A stretch of DNA of 13,466 bases from Planctomycetales bacterium (GTDB lineage: Bacteria; Planctomycetota; Phycisphaerae; SM23-33): contig DAOVLS010000027.1 of assembly GCA_030631125.1 (NCBI GenBank), positions 1-13,466 on the forward strand, read 5' to 3'. The notes beneath the pieces are model-generated. The model was not told the origin of the DNA. It did no database searches and saw only the letters and a list, made by a program, of their open reading frames with translations. Position 1 is the first letter of the stretch. Each line of letters starts with the position of its first letter. Both the position numbers and the translations under genes were made by a program. Positions 1 to 8,600 of this stretch are shown in pieces.

Positions 1-1412
1 CGGCAGGCGTCTCTGCCTCGCCGGTCGGAGGGCTTTGCACGGGAACGGTTACGGACAAGGGCACGGGCAGGCCTATCGCCGGTGCGCTGGTCAGCGACGG
101 CGTGGGGATCGTCCGCACCGCCGGTAACGGCAAGTACGCTCTGAAGGTCGCCCCGCACATCAGGCCCATCGTTTATGTTACTGTCCCGGACGGCTATCGC
201 CTGGACCCGAACGGCTTCTGGAAGCCGGTGAAGTTCAGCGCCGGTAAGGCTGCGGCGAATTTCTCGCTGGCGCCGCGCAAGCGCGTCAAAAAATTCGTCT
301 TCGTTCAGGTTACCGACACCCACCACATAGTGGGAACTCATTCCCCACAGAACATCGCCACCTTCATCAAGGACGTCCACGCCCTCAAGCCCGCCCCGGA
401 ATTCGTCATCAACACCGGCGACCTGCCGATGGGAGTGGACGGCAAAAGATACAGCCACAAGGATTGCATAGCGCAGTACGACGGTTTCGTGGATGTCTTC
501 AAGCCGCTGAAGTCGCCGCTGCTGAAGGTCATCGGCAATCATGATTGCGCCCTCTCGCTGCCTAAGCATCTGGGCGATTACCATAAGGGGCTTTATCGCA
601 GGTACTTCGGGCCGTTGAACTATTCCTTCGATTACGGCGACATCCACTTTGTCGCCCTGGACGCCAACATCGACGCCGGGCCTGTGCTCAAGCCGGGTAA
701 GTGGCTTGACGGAACCTTCGACGTATTTGACAAGACGGCCCTTGCCTGGCTGGCCAAAGATCTGTCCTTCCAACCTAAGGGCAAGCCTGTCGTGCTGTTC
801 ACCCATCAGCCGCCGTGGGGTCAGAAGAACTTCGGTCGTCTCGTTGAGATACTCAAACCGCACAACTTCAGGTCAGCGTTCGCCGGGCACTGGCATCGTA
901 ATAACACATTGCAGGAGCGTACCCGCAGCGGGCTGGGGCCGTTTGTCGTCTCAGGCGCGCTGTACTGCTACGGCGGGACGGTCTGCCCGGACGGGATGTG
1001 GCGGGGGTACCGAGTCGTCGCCGTCGATGGCCAGGACGTCCGTTCCTGCTACACTGCCATCGACAGGCCTTACCAGTCGCCGATCCTGAACGTCAACGTC
1101 CGCCGGCGCGCCGCGCATCCTGTCAGCGGCAAGGCCGAGGTGTTGATGGACATACTCGACATCGACCGCAAACTGACCGGCGTGGGCTGTGCGATTAACA
1201 ACGGTCCGGCGGTCGCAATGACCTCTAAGCCGCAGACGAAACTGTGGGCCCGCTGGCGCGGGCTTATCGACACCGGCAAAGTGGCTAACGGCCCGGCCAA
1301 ACTGGTCTTTACGCCCCGCACCGCCACGGGCAAATGGCGATACGAATTCCCGGTAGTCGTCAAGAACGCCGGCGTAACGCTGCTTCATCCCGAAGCCGTC
1401 GCCGTGGCATAG
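1..1412 (+). CDS. Secreted calcineurin-like metallophosphoesterase, 5' partial
   Basis: This is a metal-dependent phosphoesterase whose start lies before the window. The frame is open from base 3, and the residues before the GTG at 102 belong to the protein: G-T-V-T-D-K-G-T-G-R-P-I-A-G-A-L-V-S-D-G is a carboxypeptidase-regulatory/MetallophosN-type beta domain, so that GTG is an internal valine. All five classic motifs of the catalytic fold are present (numbered from codon 102): D-T-H-H at 72-75, G-D at 106-107, G-N-H-D at 145-148, T-H-Q at 234-236 and G-H-W-H at 262-265. These are the usual ligands of a two-metal centre, so the enzyme looks intact. A further beta-rich C-terminal part of about 100 residues follows, resembling the layout of MetallophosN-Metallophos-MetallophosC proteins. 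The stop is TAG at 1410-1412, 24 bases before gene 2. The substrate cannot be read from sequence; an extracellular phosphoester is inferred from the neighbours. The fold is certain, the role is not. Confidence 0.9.
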   Translation, partial: AGVSASPVGGLCTGTVTDKGTGRPIAGALVSDGVGIVRTAGNGKYALKVAPHIRPIVYVTVPDGYRLDPNGFWKPVKFSAGKAAANFSLAPRKRVKKFVFVQVTDTHHIVGTHSPQNIATFIKDVHALKPAPEFVINTGDLPMGVDGKRYSHKDCIAQYDGFVDVFKPLKSPLLKVIGNHDCALSLPKHLGDYHKGLYRRYFGPLNYSFDYGDIHFVALDANIDAGPVLKPGKWLDGTFDVFDKTALAWLAKDLSFQPKGKPVVLFTHQPPWGQKNFGRLVEILKPHNFRSAFAGHWHRNNTLQERTRSGLGPFVVSGALYCYGGTVCPDGMWRGYRVVAVDGQDVRSCYTAIDRPYQSPILNVNVRRRAAHPVSGKAEVLMDILDIDRKLTGVGCAINNGPAVAMTSKPQTKLWARWRGLIDTGKVANGPAKLVFTPRTATGKWRYEFPVVVKNAGVTLLHPEAVAVA

Positions 1413-1423
1413 TCCGCATGGAA

Positions 1424-1430
1424 AAGGAGA
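1424..1430 (+). promoter_or_regulatory. Shine-Dalgarno site fixing the start of gene 2
   Basis: AAGGAGA lies with its core 7 bases before the ATG at 1437. It makes that ATG, rather than the in-frame TTG at 1431, the likely start. The same core, spacing and following leader sequence recur before gene 6. Confidence 0.75.
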
Positions 1431-1481
1431 TTGAAAATGTCAGTAACGAGAACAACGGGTGTGCTGTTGGCGGCGTTGGCC
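1424..1481 (+). repeat. Shared ribosome-site/signal-peptide leader, copy 1
   Basis: This covers the ribosome site and first codons of gene 2. The first 45 coding bases differ from those of gene 6 (9801-9845) at only three positions by eye, all at or near synonymous sites except one. The mature proteins are far more divergent. Gene 7 carries a more diverged version of the same leader (M-S-R-I-R-I-T-N-A-L-L-A-A-L). Confidence 0.7.
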
Positions 1482-2837
1482 GCGATGTTTGGAGCATGGT
1501 CGATGGTCGGATTTGCCGCCGATGAGAACCGCCCGGCCGAGGCCCGCAAGCCTACTGCCGGCGCGACGACAGGTTACAAGCCGCTACCGGCGGGTAAGGT
1601 TCGCATCTGGGACACTATGGGCAAAGACTCGCACAAGCATTACGGATGCGAGGCCTGGAAACGCCGGGCCAAATGGGTTCAGGTTCCCTATGGGAAACTC
1701 GACTACAAGTTTCAGGGAGACCCCATCCTCGAAGGGCACAACTTCTGGGTTTCGCTGCATTCAAGCGCTCGCGACGCGAACTTTATCTATGCCAAGATGG
1801 ACACAGACGCCACCCCTTCGCGCCACAACGAGGCATACAGGTCATACGACGCCCCTGTAACGCTCTCGGACGGAAAGTACAGGTGGGGCGAGAGGCCGGG
1901 GAAACTACGCTGCTACGGGGAAGGCTCGGCCCGAGCGAAGATACTGAAATACCAGCCAGGAGAACTCGTGGTCGAAAGCACCTCGCATCCGCACATCCGA
2001 CCGGGATTCACCAAGGGATACTCGGTAAATGTTACAACCACCTATCGAATCCACGGGGGTAAGAGTTGGGTCGAGATCAAGCCGGTCCGGCAGGCCTCCG
2101 AGCAGGGCATGCACGGCGAGAGCCGGTTTAACATTATCCCCGAGGCCGGCGACGGCGGGGCCGACTTCGTGGCAGACTCCTTGAGGCTGCCGGCCCGCCA
2201 CCTGGTGAAGTTCCCGACCACAGGCAAGATGCTGCTCGATTTCATTATGGACGCCGACATTATCTGGGTGATGACCTGGCCGGACGGGAAACGGGCTGCG
2301 CCTTACGCCAGCAATGCTCCGGGCGGCTGGCATGCCGGATGGAGCCGCGTCGGTGAAGGTTCCTGTAACAGGATATGGACCGCCCCGTTCGCAAAGTTCG
2401 GAGGCGAAAAGGATCCGATTTACATCGGCATCCTCGTCCACGGCTTCTGGAAATACCAGAAGATCGCGCGGACAGTCAAGGCCGGCGAAAACGTAACCGT
2501 TCAGTGGCGCCGGGCCTATACCCGGAACATCCGCGGCAGCCAATGGCGACACGGTAAACCGTGGTCGCCGACTTATCCGGGCAAGTGGCGGCTGACAGGC
2601 AGAATCGGAAACAAATACTACACCACGACCGTTACCGTCAGTAAGGCCGACGCGAAGAAGAGTGAATTCACCTACAAGGCCCCCGCCGGAGGCGAACTGG
2701 AATACCTGATCTTCTACCTCTACGACAGGACCGACGAAACTCCCGCCAATGTCGTTACCCCAATGGACATCCACCGCCGGACACAGGCGGAATTCAAAGG
2801 GAAACATCGAACGGGTAAATCAAAAGGGAAAGGATAA
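1437..2837 (+). CDS. Secreted protein of unknown family, paralogue 1 (stand-alone domain)
   Basis: This 466-residue exported protein belongs to no family I recognise. A signal peptide (M-S-V-T-R-T-T, hydrophobic core, probable cleavage after G-F-A near residue 29) leads into the domain shared by genes 2-6. Landmarks are G-Y-K-P-L-P at 46, a W-V-Q-V-P-Y-G-K block from residue 80 followed by D-Y-K-F-Q-G-D, a Y-R-I-x-G-G-K-S-W-V-E-I-K-P-V block, H-G-E with H at 226, M-T-W-P, Y-P-G-K-W-R from 380, and Y-L-Y-D-R-T from 427 to M-D-I-H-R at 443. The alternating, aromatic-rich pattern suggests mostly beta structure, perhaps a large sandwich followed by a smaller one. It ends in a lysine-rich tail, K-G-K-H-R-T-G-K-S-K-G-K-G. 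The closest relative in the window is gene 3. Its stop overlaps the gene 3 start by one base. A binding module or a lyase-like enzyme is possible; neither can be claimed. Confidence 0.9.
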   Translation: MSVTRTTGVLLAALAAMFGAWSMVGFAADENRPAEARKPTAGATTGYKPLPAGKVRIWDTMGKDSHKHYGCEAWKRRAKWVQVPYGKLDYKFQGDPILEGHNFWVSLHSSARDANFIYAKMDTDATPSRHNEAYRSYDAPVTLSDGKYRWGERPGKLRCYGEGSARAKILKYQPGELVVESTSHPHIRPGFTKGYSVNVTTTYRIHGGKSWVEIKPVRQASEQGMHGESRFNIIPEAGDGGADFVADSLRLPARHLVKFPTTGKMLLDFIMDADIIWVMTWPDGKRAAPYASNAPGGWHAGWSRVGEGSCNRIWTAPFAKFGGEKDPIYIGILVHGFWKYQKIARTVKAGENVTVQWRRAYTRNIRGSQWRHGKPWSPTYPGKWRLTGRIGNKYYTTTVTVSKADAKKSEFTYKAPAGGELEYLIFYLYDRTDETPANVVTPMDIHRRTQAEFKGKHRTGKSKGKG

Positions 2838-2977
2838 TGATGCAAAAGATCGCTGCAAGTGCAATCGTCGCCGTGCTGTTGGTCCTCACCTCCGGCGCTG
2901 CCGGGGAAGTTGCCGCCGCCGAGGGAGCCGGGAAGACCGAACAGGTCGGCTACAAGCCGCTACCGAAAGGCAAGGTT
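2529..2977 (+). repeat. Direct repeat spanning gene 2 tail and gene 3 leader, copy 1
   Basis: This stretch aligns without gaps to 3908-4356 at a constant offset of 1379 bases. It covers the last third of the gene 2 C-terminal domain, its lysine-rich tail, the TAATG junction and the first 47 codons of gene 3. Matches are densest around the junction, from about 2780 to 2850. The register holds across a stop codon and a start codon, so the repeat is one of DNA and not merely of protein. Confidence 0.85.
2829..2839 (+). promoter_or_regulatory. Coupled stop/start with ribosome site, gene 2 to gene 3
   Basis: AAAGGA is followed by TAATGATG. The TAA of gene 2 shares its last A with the first ATG of gene 3, and a second in-frame ATG follows at once (2840). 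The arrangement favours re-initiation by the same ribosome and roughly matched output of both proteins. Which ATG is used cannot be decided; AGGA to the second ATG has the more usual spacing. Confidence 0.7.
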
Positions 2978-4216
2978 CGCATCTGGGACACGATGGCCAA
3001 GCGATCCAGTTTCGACGCGGGCTGGAATGGGAGGGACAAATGGGTACAGGTTCCCTATGGGAAACTGGATTACAAGTTCCAGGGCGATCCCTTCCTCGAA
3101 GGGCACAGCTTCTGGGTTGCGATGCGTTCGAGCGGGCGCAGCGGGATATCTATCTTTGCCAAGATGGACGCCGCAGGCACGCCTTCTTCCCACGTCAAGG
3201 TGTACAGGTCTTATGACGCTCCCGTAACGCTGTCGGACGGAAAGTACAGGGGAGGCGAGCGCCCGGGGAAACTTCGGTGTTACGGAGGTCTGTTGGCCCG
3301 GGTGAAAATATTGAAGAACCAGCCCGGCGAACTCGTGGTCGAGAGCGCCGCAACTCCGCACGTGAGGCCTGGATTTCCCAAGGGCTACTCGGTGAACGTC
3401 TCCACCGCATACCGAATTCAAGGCGGTAAGAGTTGGGTCAAGATCAAGCCTGTGCGACAGGTTTCCGAACTGGGCCTGCACGGTGAGACACGCCTGGCTG
3501 TCTGCCCTGCCGCGGGCGTGAACGGTAATGATGCGGTGGCTGACTCATGGAGGCATCCCGCCACCGCCATAATCAATATGCCCACTACAAGCAGAATGAT
3601 GTTCGATTATATGATAGACCGCGACGTCCTCCTGACGATGACCTGGCCGAACCCCGCCAAGGCCAAGCCATACAATATCAACTGCGCCGGCGGAGCCCGC
3701 AAGGGATGGAACAGGATCGGTGAGGGAACAAGCCCGAAGATTATCACTTCGCCTTTTGCGCGGTTCGGGGATGAGAAAGAACCGATTTACATCGGCGTCC
3801 TGGTCCACGGCTACTCTTTGTACCAGAAGATCGACCGTCCCGTCAAAACCGGTCAGAAAATCACAGGTAACTGGAAATGGCCTCTGGTGCCCTCGCGAGG
3901 CCGACATATCCGCGGCAGCCGATGGCGGCACGGCAAGCCCTGGATGCCAACCTATCCGGGCAAGTGGCGTCTCACCGGGCGCATCGACGGGAAGTATTAC
4001 ACACAGGAGGTGCTCGTTACCAAGGCCGACACAAAAAAAGACGCCTTTTCCTTCACCGCCCCGGCGGCAGGCAAACTGGAATACCTGATCTTCTACCTCT
4101 ACGACCGCACCGACCAGACGCCCGCCGATATCGTTACCCCGATGGACATCCACCGCCAGACACAAGCGGAATTCAAAGGGAAACATCGAACAAGTAAATC
4201 AAAAGGGAAAGGATAA
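2837..4216 (+). CDS. Secreted protein of unknown family, paralogue 2 (stand-alone domain)
   Basis: This 459-residue paralogue of gene 2 starts at 2837 or at the adjacent ATG 2840. Its signal peptide is M-M-Q-K-I-A-A-S-A-I-V-A-V-L-L with probable cleavage near the A-A-A region around residue 27. The conserved domain starts at G-Y-K-P-L-P (residue 38), has H-G-E with H at 215, Y-P-G-K-W-R-L-T-G-R-I late in the chain, and ends in Y-L-Y-D-R-T-D-Q-T-P and a lysine-rich tail nearly the same as that of gene 2. The body is clearly closest to gene 2, sharing long blocks such as W-V-Q-V-P-Y-G-K-L-D-Y-K-F-Q-G-D-P. The first 47 residues are instead closest to gene 4. It is therefore best read as a chimera produced by tandem duplication. 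No catalytic motif of a known family was found. Translation is coupled on both sides through TAATG junctions. Confidence 0.9.
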   Translation: MMQKIAASAIVAVLLVLTSGAAGEVAAAEGAGKTEQVGYKPLPKGKVRIWDTMAKRSSFDAGWNGRDKWVQVPYGKLDYKFQGDPFLEGHSFWVAMRSSGRSGISIFAKMDAAGTPSSHVKVYRSYDAPVTLSDGKYRGGERPGKLRCYGGLLARVKILKNQPGELVVESAATPHVRPGFPKGYSVNVSTAYRIQGGKSWVKIKPVRQVSELGLHGETRLAVCPAAGVNGNDAVADSWRHPATAIINMPTTSRMMFDYMIDRDVLLTMTWPNPAKAKPYNINCAGGARKGWNRIGEGTSPKIITSPFARFGDEKEPIYIGVLVHGYSLYQKIDRPVKTGQKITGNWKWPLVPSRGRHIRGSRWRHGKPWMPTYPGKWRLTGRIDGKYYTQEVLVTKADTKKDAFSFTAPAAGKLEYLIFYLYDRTDQTPADIVTPMDIHRQTQAEFKGKHRTSKSKGKG

Positions 4217-4356
4217 TGATGCAAAAGATCGCCGCAGGAGCAATCGTCGCAGTGCTGTTGGCTTTTGCCTTCGGCGCTGCCGGGGAAGTTGCCGCTGTCG
4301 AGGAAGCCGGAAAGGCCGAACAGGTCGGCTACAAGCCGTTGCCGAAGGGAAAAGTC
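3908..4356 (+). repeat. Direct repeat spanning gene 3 tail and gene 4 leader, copy 2
   Basis: This is the second copy of the 2529-2977 segment, in register at a 1379-base offset. Similarity is strong through the gene 3 tail, the TAATG junction and the gene 4 signal peptide. It then falls away just after the G-Y-K-P-L-P-K-G-K-V codons, where gene 4 takes up its own, more divergent body. Confidence 0.85.
4208..4218 (+). promoter_or_regulatory. Coupled stop/start with ribosome site, gene 3 to gene 4
   Basis: The AAAGGA plus TAATGATG layout is the same as at the gene 2/gene 3 junction: the gene 3 stop TAA overlaps the gene 4 ATG by one base. This again suggests translational coupling, and it is a copy of the same DNA. 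Confidence 0.7.
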
Positions 4357-5583
4357 CAGGTGCGCATCTGGGAGACGCCGCGAAAATACGACCGGCGGTC
4401 CACCGATTACGGATTCTCTCTCCTGGCCTGGAAAGACCGCGCCAAGTGGAAGCATCTCAAGTACGGGACGACGCCCGACCGGATCGAGCGCGACGTGGTA
4501 ATCGAGGGCGTGAACTTCTGGCTGAATCTTACATGGCGGCCTTGGGGCGGCACGGGCGGGCCTATGCTGTACATCAGGACGACCAAGGCCGGTCGTCCAG
4601 GCCGGCATAACCTGCTGAATCGCGGATACATAACAGGCGGTAACGCTCATGTCCTCGACGTCGGCGTCCGCGGCACCGGCAACCTGGGTTACATCAAGGT
4701 GCTCAAGAACACGTCCGAAGAGGTGCAGATTGAAAGCGCCACGAAAGGCGATGCTACACGGACCATCTACAGGGTTCTGGCTGGCAAGCCCTGGGTCGAG
4801 TGCATTCCGGTCAAGAAATACGAGTTTCAGCGGATGCACGGCGAGACGCGGATAGTCATCGGCGCTGACGGCGTAAAGGCCGGCAGCGACTGGGTGTGCG
4901 ACGCCGGACGGGACTACAAAAAAGACGTCCTGGCGTGGTTTCCGCGGGCAAGCAAGTTCAACCTTACACCCTGCCTGGATTGCGACGCCATCTGGGCGAT
5001 GATGTGGGAGCCTCGCAAAAAATGGCGCACCAAGGGCATGACCTTGTACAAAAACCCCGACGTAAGCCAATGTATGGGTTCGGTTTATCACGGAAGCCTG
5101 CGGGCTGGATGGAGCGAAATCGGGGAAGGCAATCCGCCCTTTATAGTGGGCGACACATACACCCTCAACGACGGCGGAAAGTTTGTCATGGGTGTTTTGC
5201 CCTTCTATTACTGGCACTACCAGCGAATCAACCAAGACCTGCAGAAGGACAAGGAATTCATCATCAATTGGAAGGTAGCCTTTACTCGTCTCAAGAGGGT
5301 TTCGCCTGAATCGCCGTTCAAGACCGGCGGGCCCTGGTGGCCGACGTACGCCGGCAAGTGGCGGATCATCAGCCGCATCGGCGGAAAGTATTACACAAGT
5401 GAAATAACCATTGACAAGGCGGGTGTAGGCAAGAAGCGACTGGCGTTCAAACCGCCGGCCTCCGGAAAACTGGACTACGTGCTGATATACCTCTACGACC
5501 GAACGAAAGAGACTCCCCGGAATGTCTATACCCCGATGGACATCTACCGCGAGGCGATCCTGGGAAAGAAACCCGCCAGATAA
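4216..5583 (+). CDS. Secreted protein of unknown family, paralogue 3 (divergent stand-alone domain)
   Basis: This 455-residue exported protein has a leader nearly the same as that of gene 3 (M-M-Q-K-I-A-A-G-A-I-V-A-V-L-L), followed by a diverged copy of the unknown domain. G-Y-K-P-L-P is at residue 38 and H-G-E at 208. The W-V-Q-V-P-Y-G-K block has become W-K-H-L-K-Y-G-T. Y-A-G-K-W-R-I-I-S-R-I and Y-L-Y-D-R-T-K-E-T-P close the domain. Five cysteines lie between about residues 190 and 285 (for example C-L-D-C), more than in genes 2 and 3, which might form disulfides outside the cell. The C-terminus (M-D-I-Y-R-E-A-I-L-G-K-K-P-A-R) matches the interdomain linker of gene 5 rather than the lysine-rich tails of genes 2 and 3, and stops where gene 5 continues. 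The function is unknown; sharing the operon suggests work on the same target. Confidence 0.9.
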   Translation: MMQKIAAGAIVAVLLAFAFGAAGEVAAVEEAGKAEQVGYKPLPKGKVQVRIWETPRKYDRRSTDYGFSLLAWKDRAKWKHLKYGTTPDRIERDVVIEGVNFWLNLTWRPWGGTGGPMLYIRTTKAGRPGRHNLLNRGYITGGNAHVLDVGVRGTGNLGYIKVLKNTSEEVQIESATKGDATRTIYRVLAGKPWVECIPVKKYEFQRMHGETRIVIGADGVKAGSDWVCDAGRDYKKDVLAWFPRASKFNLTPCLDCDAIWAMMWEPRKKWRTKGMTLYKNPDVSQCMGSVYHGSLRAGWSEIGEGNPPFIVGDTYTLNDGGKFVMGVLPFYYWHYQRINQDLQKDKEFIINWKVAFTRLKRVSPESPFKTGGPWWPTYAGKWRIISRIGGKYYTSEITIDKAGVGKKRLAFKPPASGKLDYVLIYLYDRTKETPRNVYTPMDIYREAILGKKPAR

Positions 5584-5676
5584 CACGCAACGGAAATAAA
5601 TCATCCGGAAAGGGAACCCGGCTGCGCCCGGCGTGTTTAGTGCAGACGTAGCCGCGGCTTTAAAAAAAGGACAGAA
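5584..5676 (+). other. Longest intergenic gap, genes 4 to 5
   Basis: These 93 bases are the only sizeable break in the cluster. They hold a 10-base perfect palindrome, AGCCGCGGCT (5650-5659), followed by TT and a run of seven A, then the gene 5 ribosome site. I see no convincing -35/-10 pair and no terminator with a T-run. Read-through from gene 4 into gene 5 is likely, though a weak internal promoter cannot be excluded. Confidence 0.4.
5667..5671 (+). promoter_or_regulatory. Shine-Dalgarno site of gene 5
   Basis: AAGGA sits 5 bases before the ATG at 5677 and 11 before the in-frame ATG at 5683. This favours 5677. Confidence 0.6.
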
Positions 5677-8600
5677 ATGCTAATGAGACGAACAACAATC
5701 GTATTGTCGGCGGTGGTCGTTATATTTGCCGCCCTTTCGTCGCATACTTCCGCTACCGACAAGACCCCGGCATCCAAACCCGCACCTGTTGTGCTCAAAA
5801 CCGGCTATCGCGCCCTGCCGGAAGGGACGGTGAGGATATGGGACCTGGGAAAGAAATGTACCAAAAAAATCAAGGGCTTTTTCCACAAAGAGGGCGGGTG
5901 GTATTACCGGGAGAACTGGATACAGGTCCCCTACGGTACGACGGACTATAAATTCAAGGGCGACTGCGCCCTGGAGGGGACAAATTTCTGGATACATCTT
6001 CACGGCCACAACTTTGACGCCATCTTTATCTATCCCAAGGTGGATGACAAAGGCACACCCGGCGGCGACAACGAACTTTACAGGTCCCACTCCCCCGCCG
6101 GGTCGGGACTGCGGAACTACGGGCAGGGATCGAACAAGGCGCGTATCGTCAAGAACGCGCCCGGCGAGATCGCCGTAGAGAGCGAATCGCTCCCTCGCAG
6201 AGGCTCTAAAGTTACGACCGTCTATAGGATACTGGCCGGTAAGCCCTGGGTGAAAATCACCCCCGTGCGCATGGCTACCGAACAGGGCATGCACGGTGAG
6301 ACCCGCATCGCCATCGTGCCGGAAGCAGGAAAGAACGGTAACGATTTCGTGGCCGATTCCATCCACTTCGCGCGCCACCATCCCAAGACCGGCGCTCGGT
6401 GCGATTTCCCCGCCAAGAGCCGAATGATGCTCGACCTGATGATGGACGACGACCAGATATACGTGGTAACCTGGCCCACGCCGAAGAAGGCCAGGCCACA
6501 CATCTACCTCTCCCAGAGAGGTTGGCACCGTGGATGGGATTGGATAGGGGAAGGTAAGACTCGTGTATGGACCGCACCGTTCGCCTACTTCGGCGATGAG
6601 ACCGAACCGATCATTATCGGCTCGCTCCGGTTCGGGTACTGGCACTACCAGAAGATCGACGCGAAGGTCAAGGCCGGCGAGAAATTCACAGGGCGGTGGA
6701 AATGCGTGCGGACGCGCCTGGGCTACGGATCTTACGCCAAGGAGATAGGCGCCGGATACCCCTTCATGAAAGGCGCTTCCTGGAGGCCGCTCTACCCGGG
6801 CAAGTGGCGCATGACCGGAGCCATAGACGAGAAATACTACACCCGGGAAGTGATCGTCAAAAAGGCCGATACAACAAGTTCCGCCTTCGAATTCACCAGC
6901 CCCGTTTCGGGGACGCTTGAGTACCTGGTGATGTACCTCTACGACCGGACGAAAGAGACTCCAAAGGACGTCTATACTCCGATGGACATTTACCGCGAGG
7001 CGATCCAGGGGAAGAAGCCCGCAGCGGAAACCATACCCGCAGATCCCGCCGATGAGGCCGGAACGACCAACATCGCCCCCAATCCCGGGGCGGAGAAGGG
7101 CCAGGCCGGCAAACTGCCGGAAGGCTGGGGCCGATATGGTAATACACCTTCCGATGCGGGCGCGACACATAAGGTCCGTCACGGCGGAAAACGCAGCGCG
7201 TACCTGAAGGTTACGGGCTTCGGAGGACGCGGCCGCGCCTACACTGGCCTTGCCGTGGGGAAAACCGGTGCGATCAAAGGCGCCGGTGCCGTTCCCGTCA
7301 AACCCAATACGAAGTATTACTTCTCGTTCCACATCAGGGGCGAAGGTTTTAACCGCGGGATCACAGTCTGGCCGCGGGAATTCAAAGCCGACGGCAGCGG
7401 CGTGGACCGCAGTATCGCGGGCATAGAGGTAATTCCAAAGGACGACTGGCTGAGGCACATGGGTTCGTTCACCACCGGCGCTGAAACCGAACGGGTAGTG
7501 CTGACGTTTGTCGTCCACGGATTCAACCGCGACGTAAAATCCGGCGCGGTATTCTTCGTCGATGACGTGTATATCGGCACCGACAAGGCCGACGCCAAAG
7601 CAGGTGTGATGGACTGGCGAGGTGGGGCGATGGCTAAGGGCCTCTGGATGGAACCGGACTACCTGGACAAGAAGATCAAACACATCAGCGACGAGGAAGT
7701 CTTTGCATCGCTGGATCTCGCCGGGCCCGGGCTGGAAGAAGTCAACAAGGCCGTCAAGTCCCGCGACTATAAGGCGGCCTACCGCGCATGGGCGATCTAC
7801 TGGGCCAGGACGCATCAGGTAAAACCTCCTTCGCCGCAAAAAACCCCGAACAAGCGGCGCCTGGAACGCGCCGCCGGCATCATACGTCACGAAATCAGCG
7901 GCTGGGGCGGCATAACGATTAAGCACGGCCCGGTGGTGGACTTCAACACGGACGGCTACGGCGCCGGCGGGAAGGGCGGCTTCCATTACTGGGGCTGGTC
8001 CAGGTCGCTGCTCAGGGCTTACCAGGCGACGGGCGACGAGAAGTACCTCGCCTGCTTCGACAAACTGTTCAACCAGTGGTACGAGCAGCGGGACGACGTA
8101 AAGAGTCCCTCTGTTTTCTCTGTTATCTGGAACGAGTTGGGCGTTGGTATTCGCGCGGAGACATTCATCGAATTCTACCGCCGGCCGTTTTCCAAGCGGA
8201 CCGCCCTTACCCACGAGCGGATGCTCAAGACGCTGCTCGGTTCGGGGCGATGGCTGGTCGAGTTGGAAAAGATGGGTTACGACAAGGGCAACTGGCAGGT
8301 AACCGGCTGTTCCGGGCTGGTGAAGATAGGTCTTGCAGTTCCGGAGTTCGCCGAGGCGCAGGGGTGGGTGCGGACCGGCGTGCAGCGGATTGCCGAGCAT
8401 GCCGAACGGGATTTCTTCAGTGACGGGTGTCACTCCGAGAGGTGCCCATCCTCCTACATGTTCGGCGTCTATTACGGACTGATGAGGCTGGCCCGGTCCT
8501 TGGAGGACAGGCCCGCCTACGCCGGGATGGTGCGGCGGATTGACGCCAGACTGGAACGAAGCGCAGAGTTCTGGATGTACATGACAACCCCCGAAGGGCA

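Noticed and set aside
102..104. GTG as the start of the phosphoesterase
   Set aside because: The frame continues upstream to the window edge and encodes the conserved V-S-D-G part of the N-terminal beta domain, so this codon is internal.
1431..1433. TTG as the start of gene 2
   Set aside because: It lies one base after the ribosome site, too close; the ATG at 1437 has the same spacing and leader as gene 6.
1437..5583. Reading the three tandem genes as one gene broken by frameshifts
   Set aside because: Each has its own signal peptide, complete domain, ribosome site and stop; the overlaps are ordinary stop/start junctions.
4099..5604. Open frame of 501 codons on the - strand opposite gene 4
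   Set aside because: Shadow of gene 4 in the same codon register. Its product shows no domain logic or signal peptide, and similar shadow proteins appear opposite the other paralogues because these are homologous.
5650..5669. Possible rho-independent terminator before gene 5
   Set aside because: The palindrome has no loop and is followed by A rather than T residues, and the ribosome site of gene 5 follows at once.
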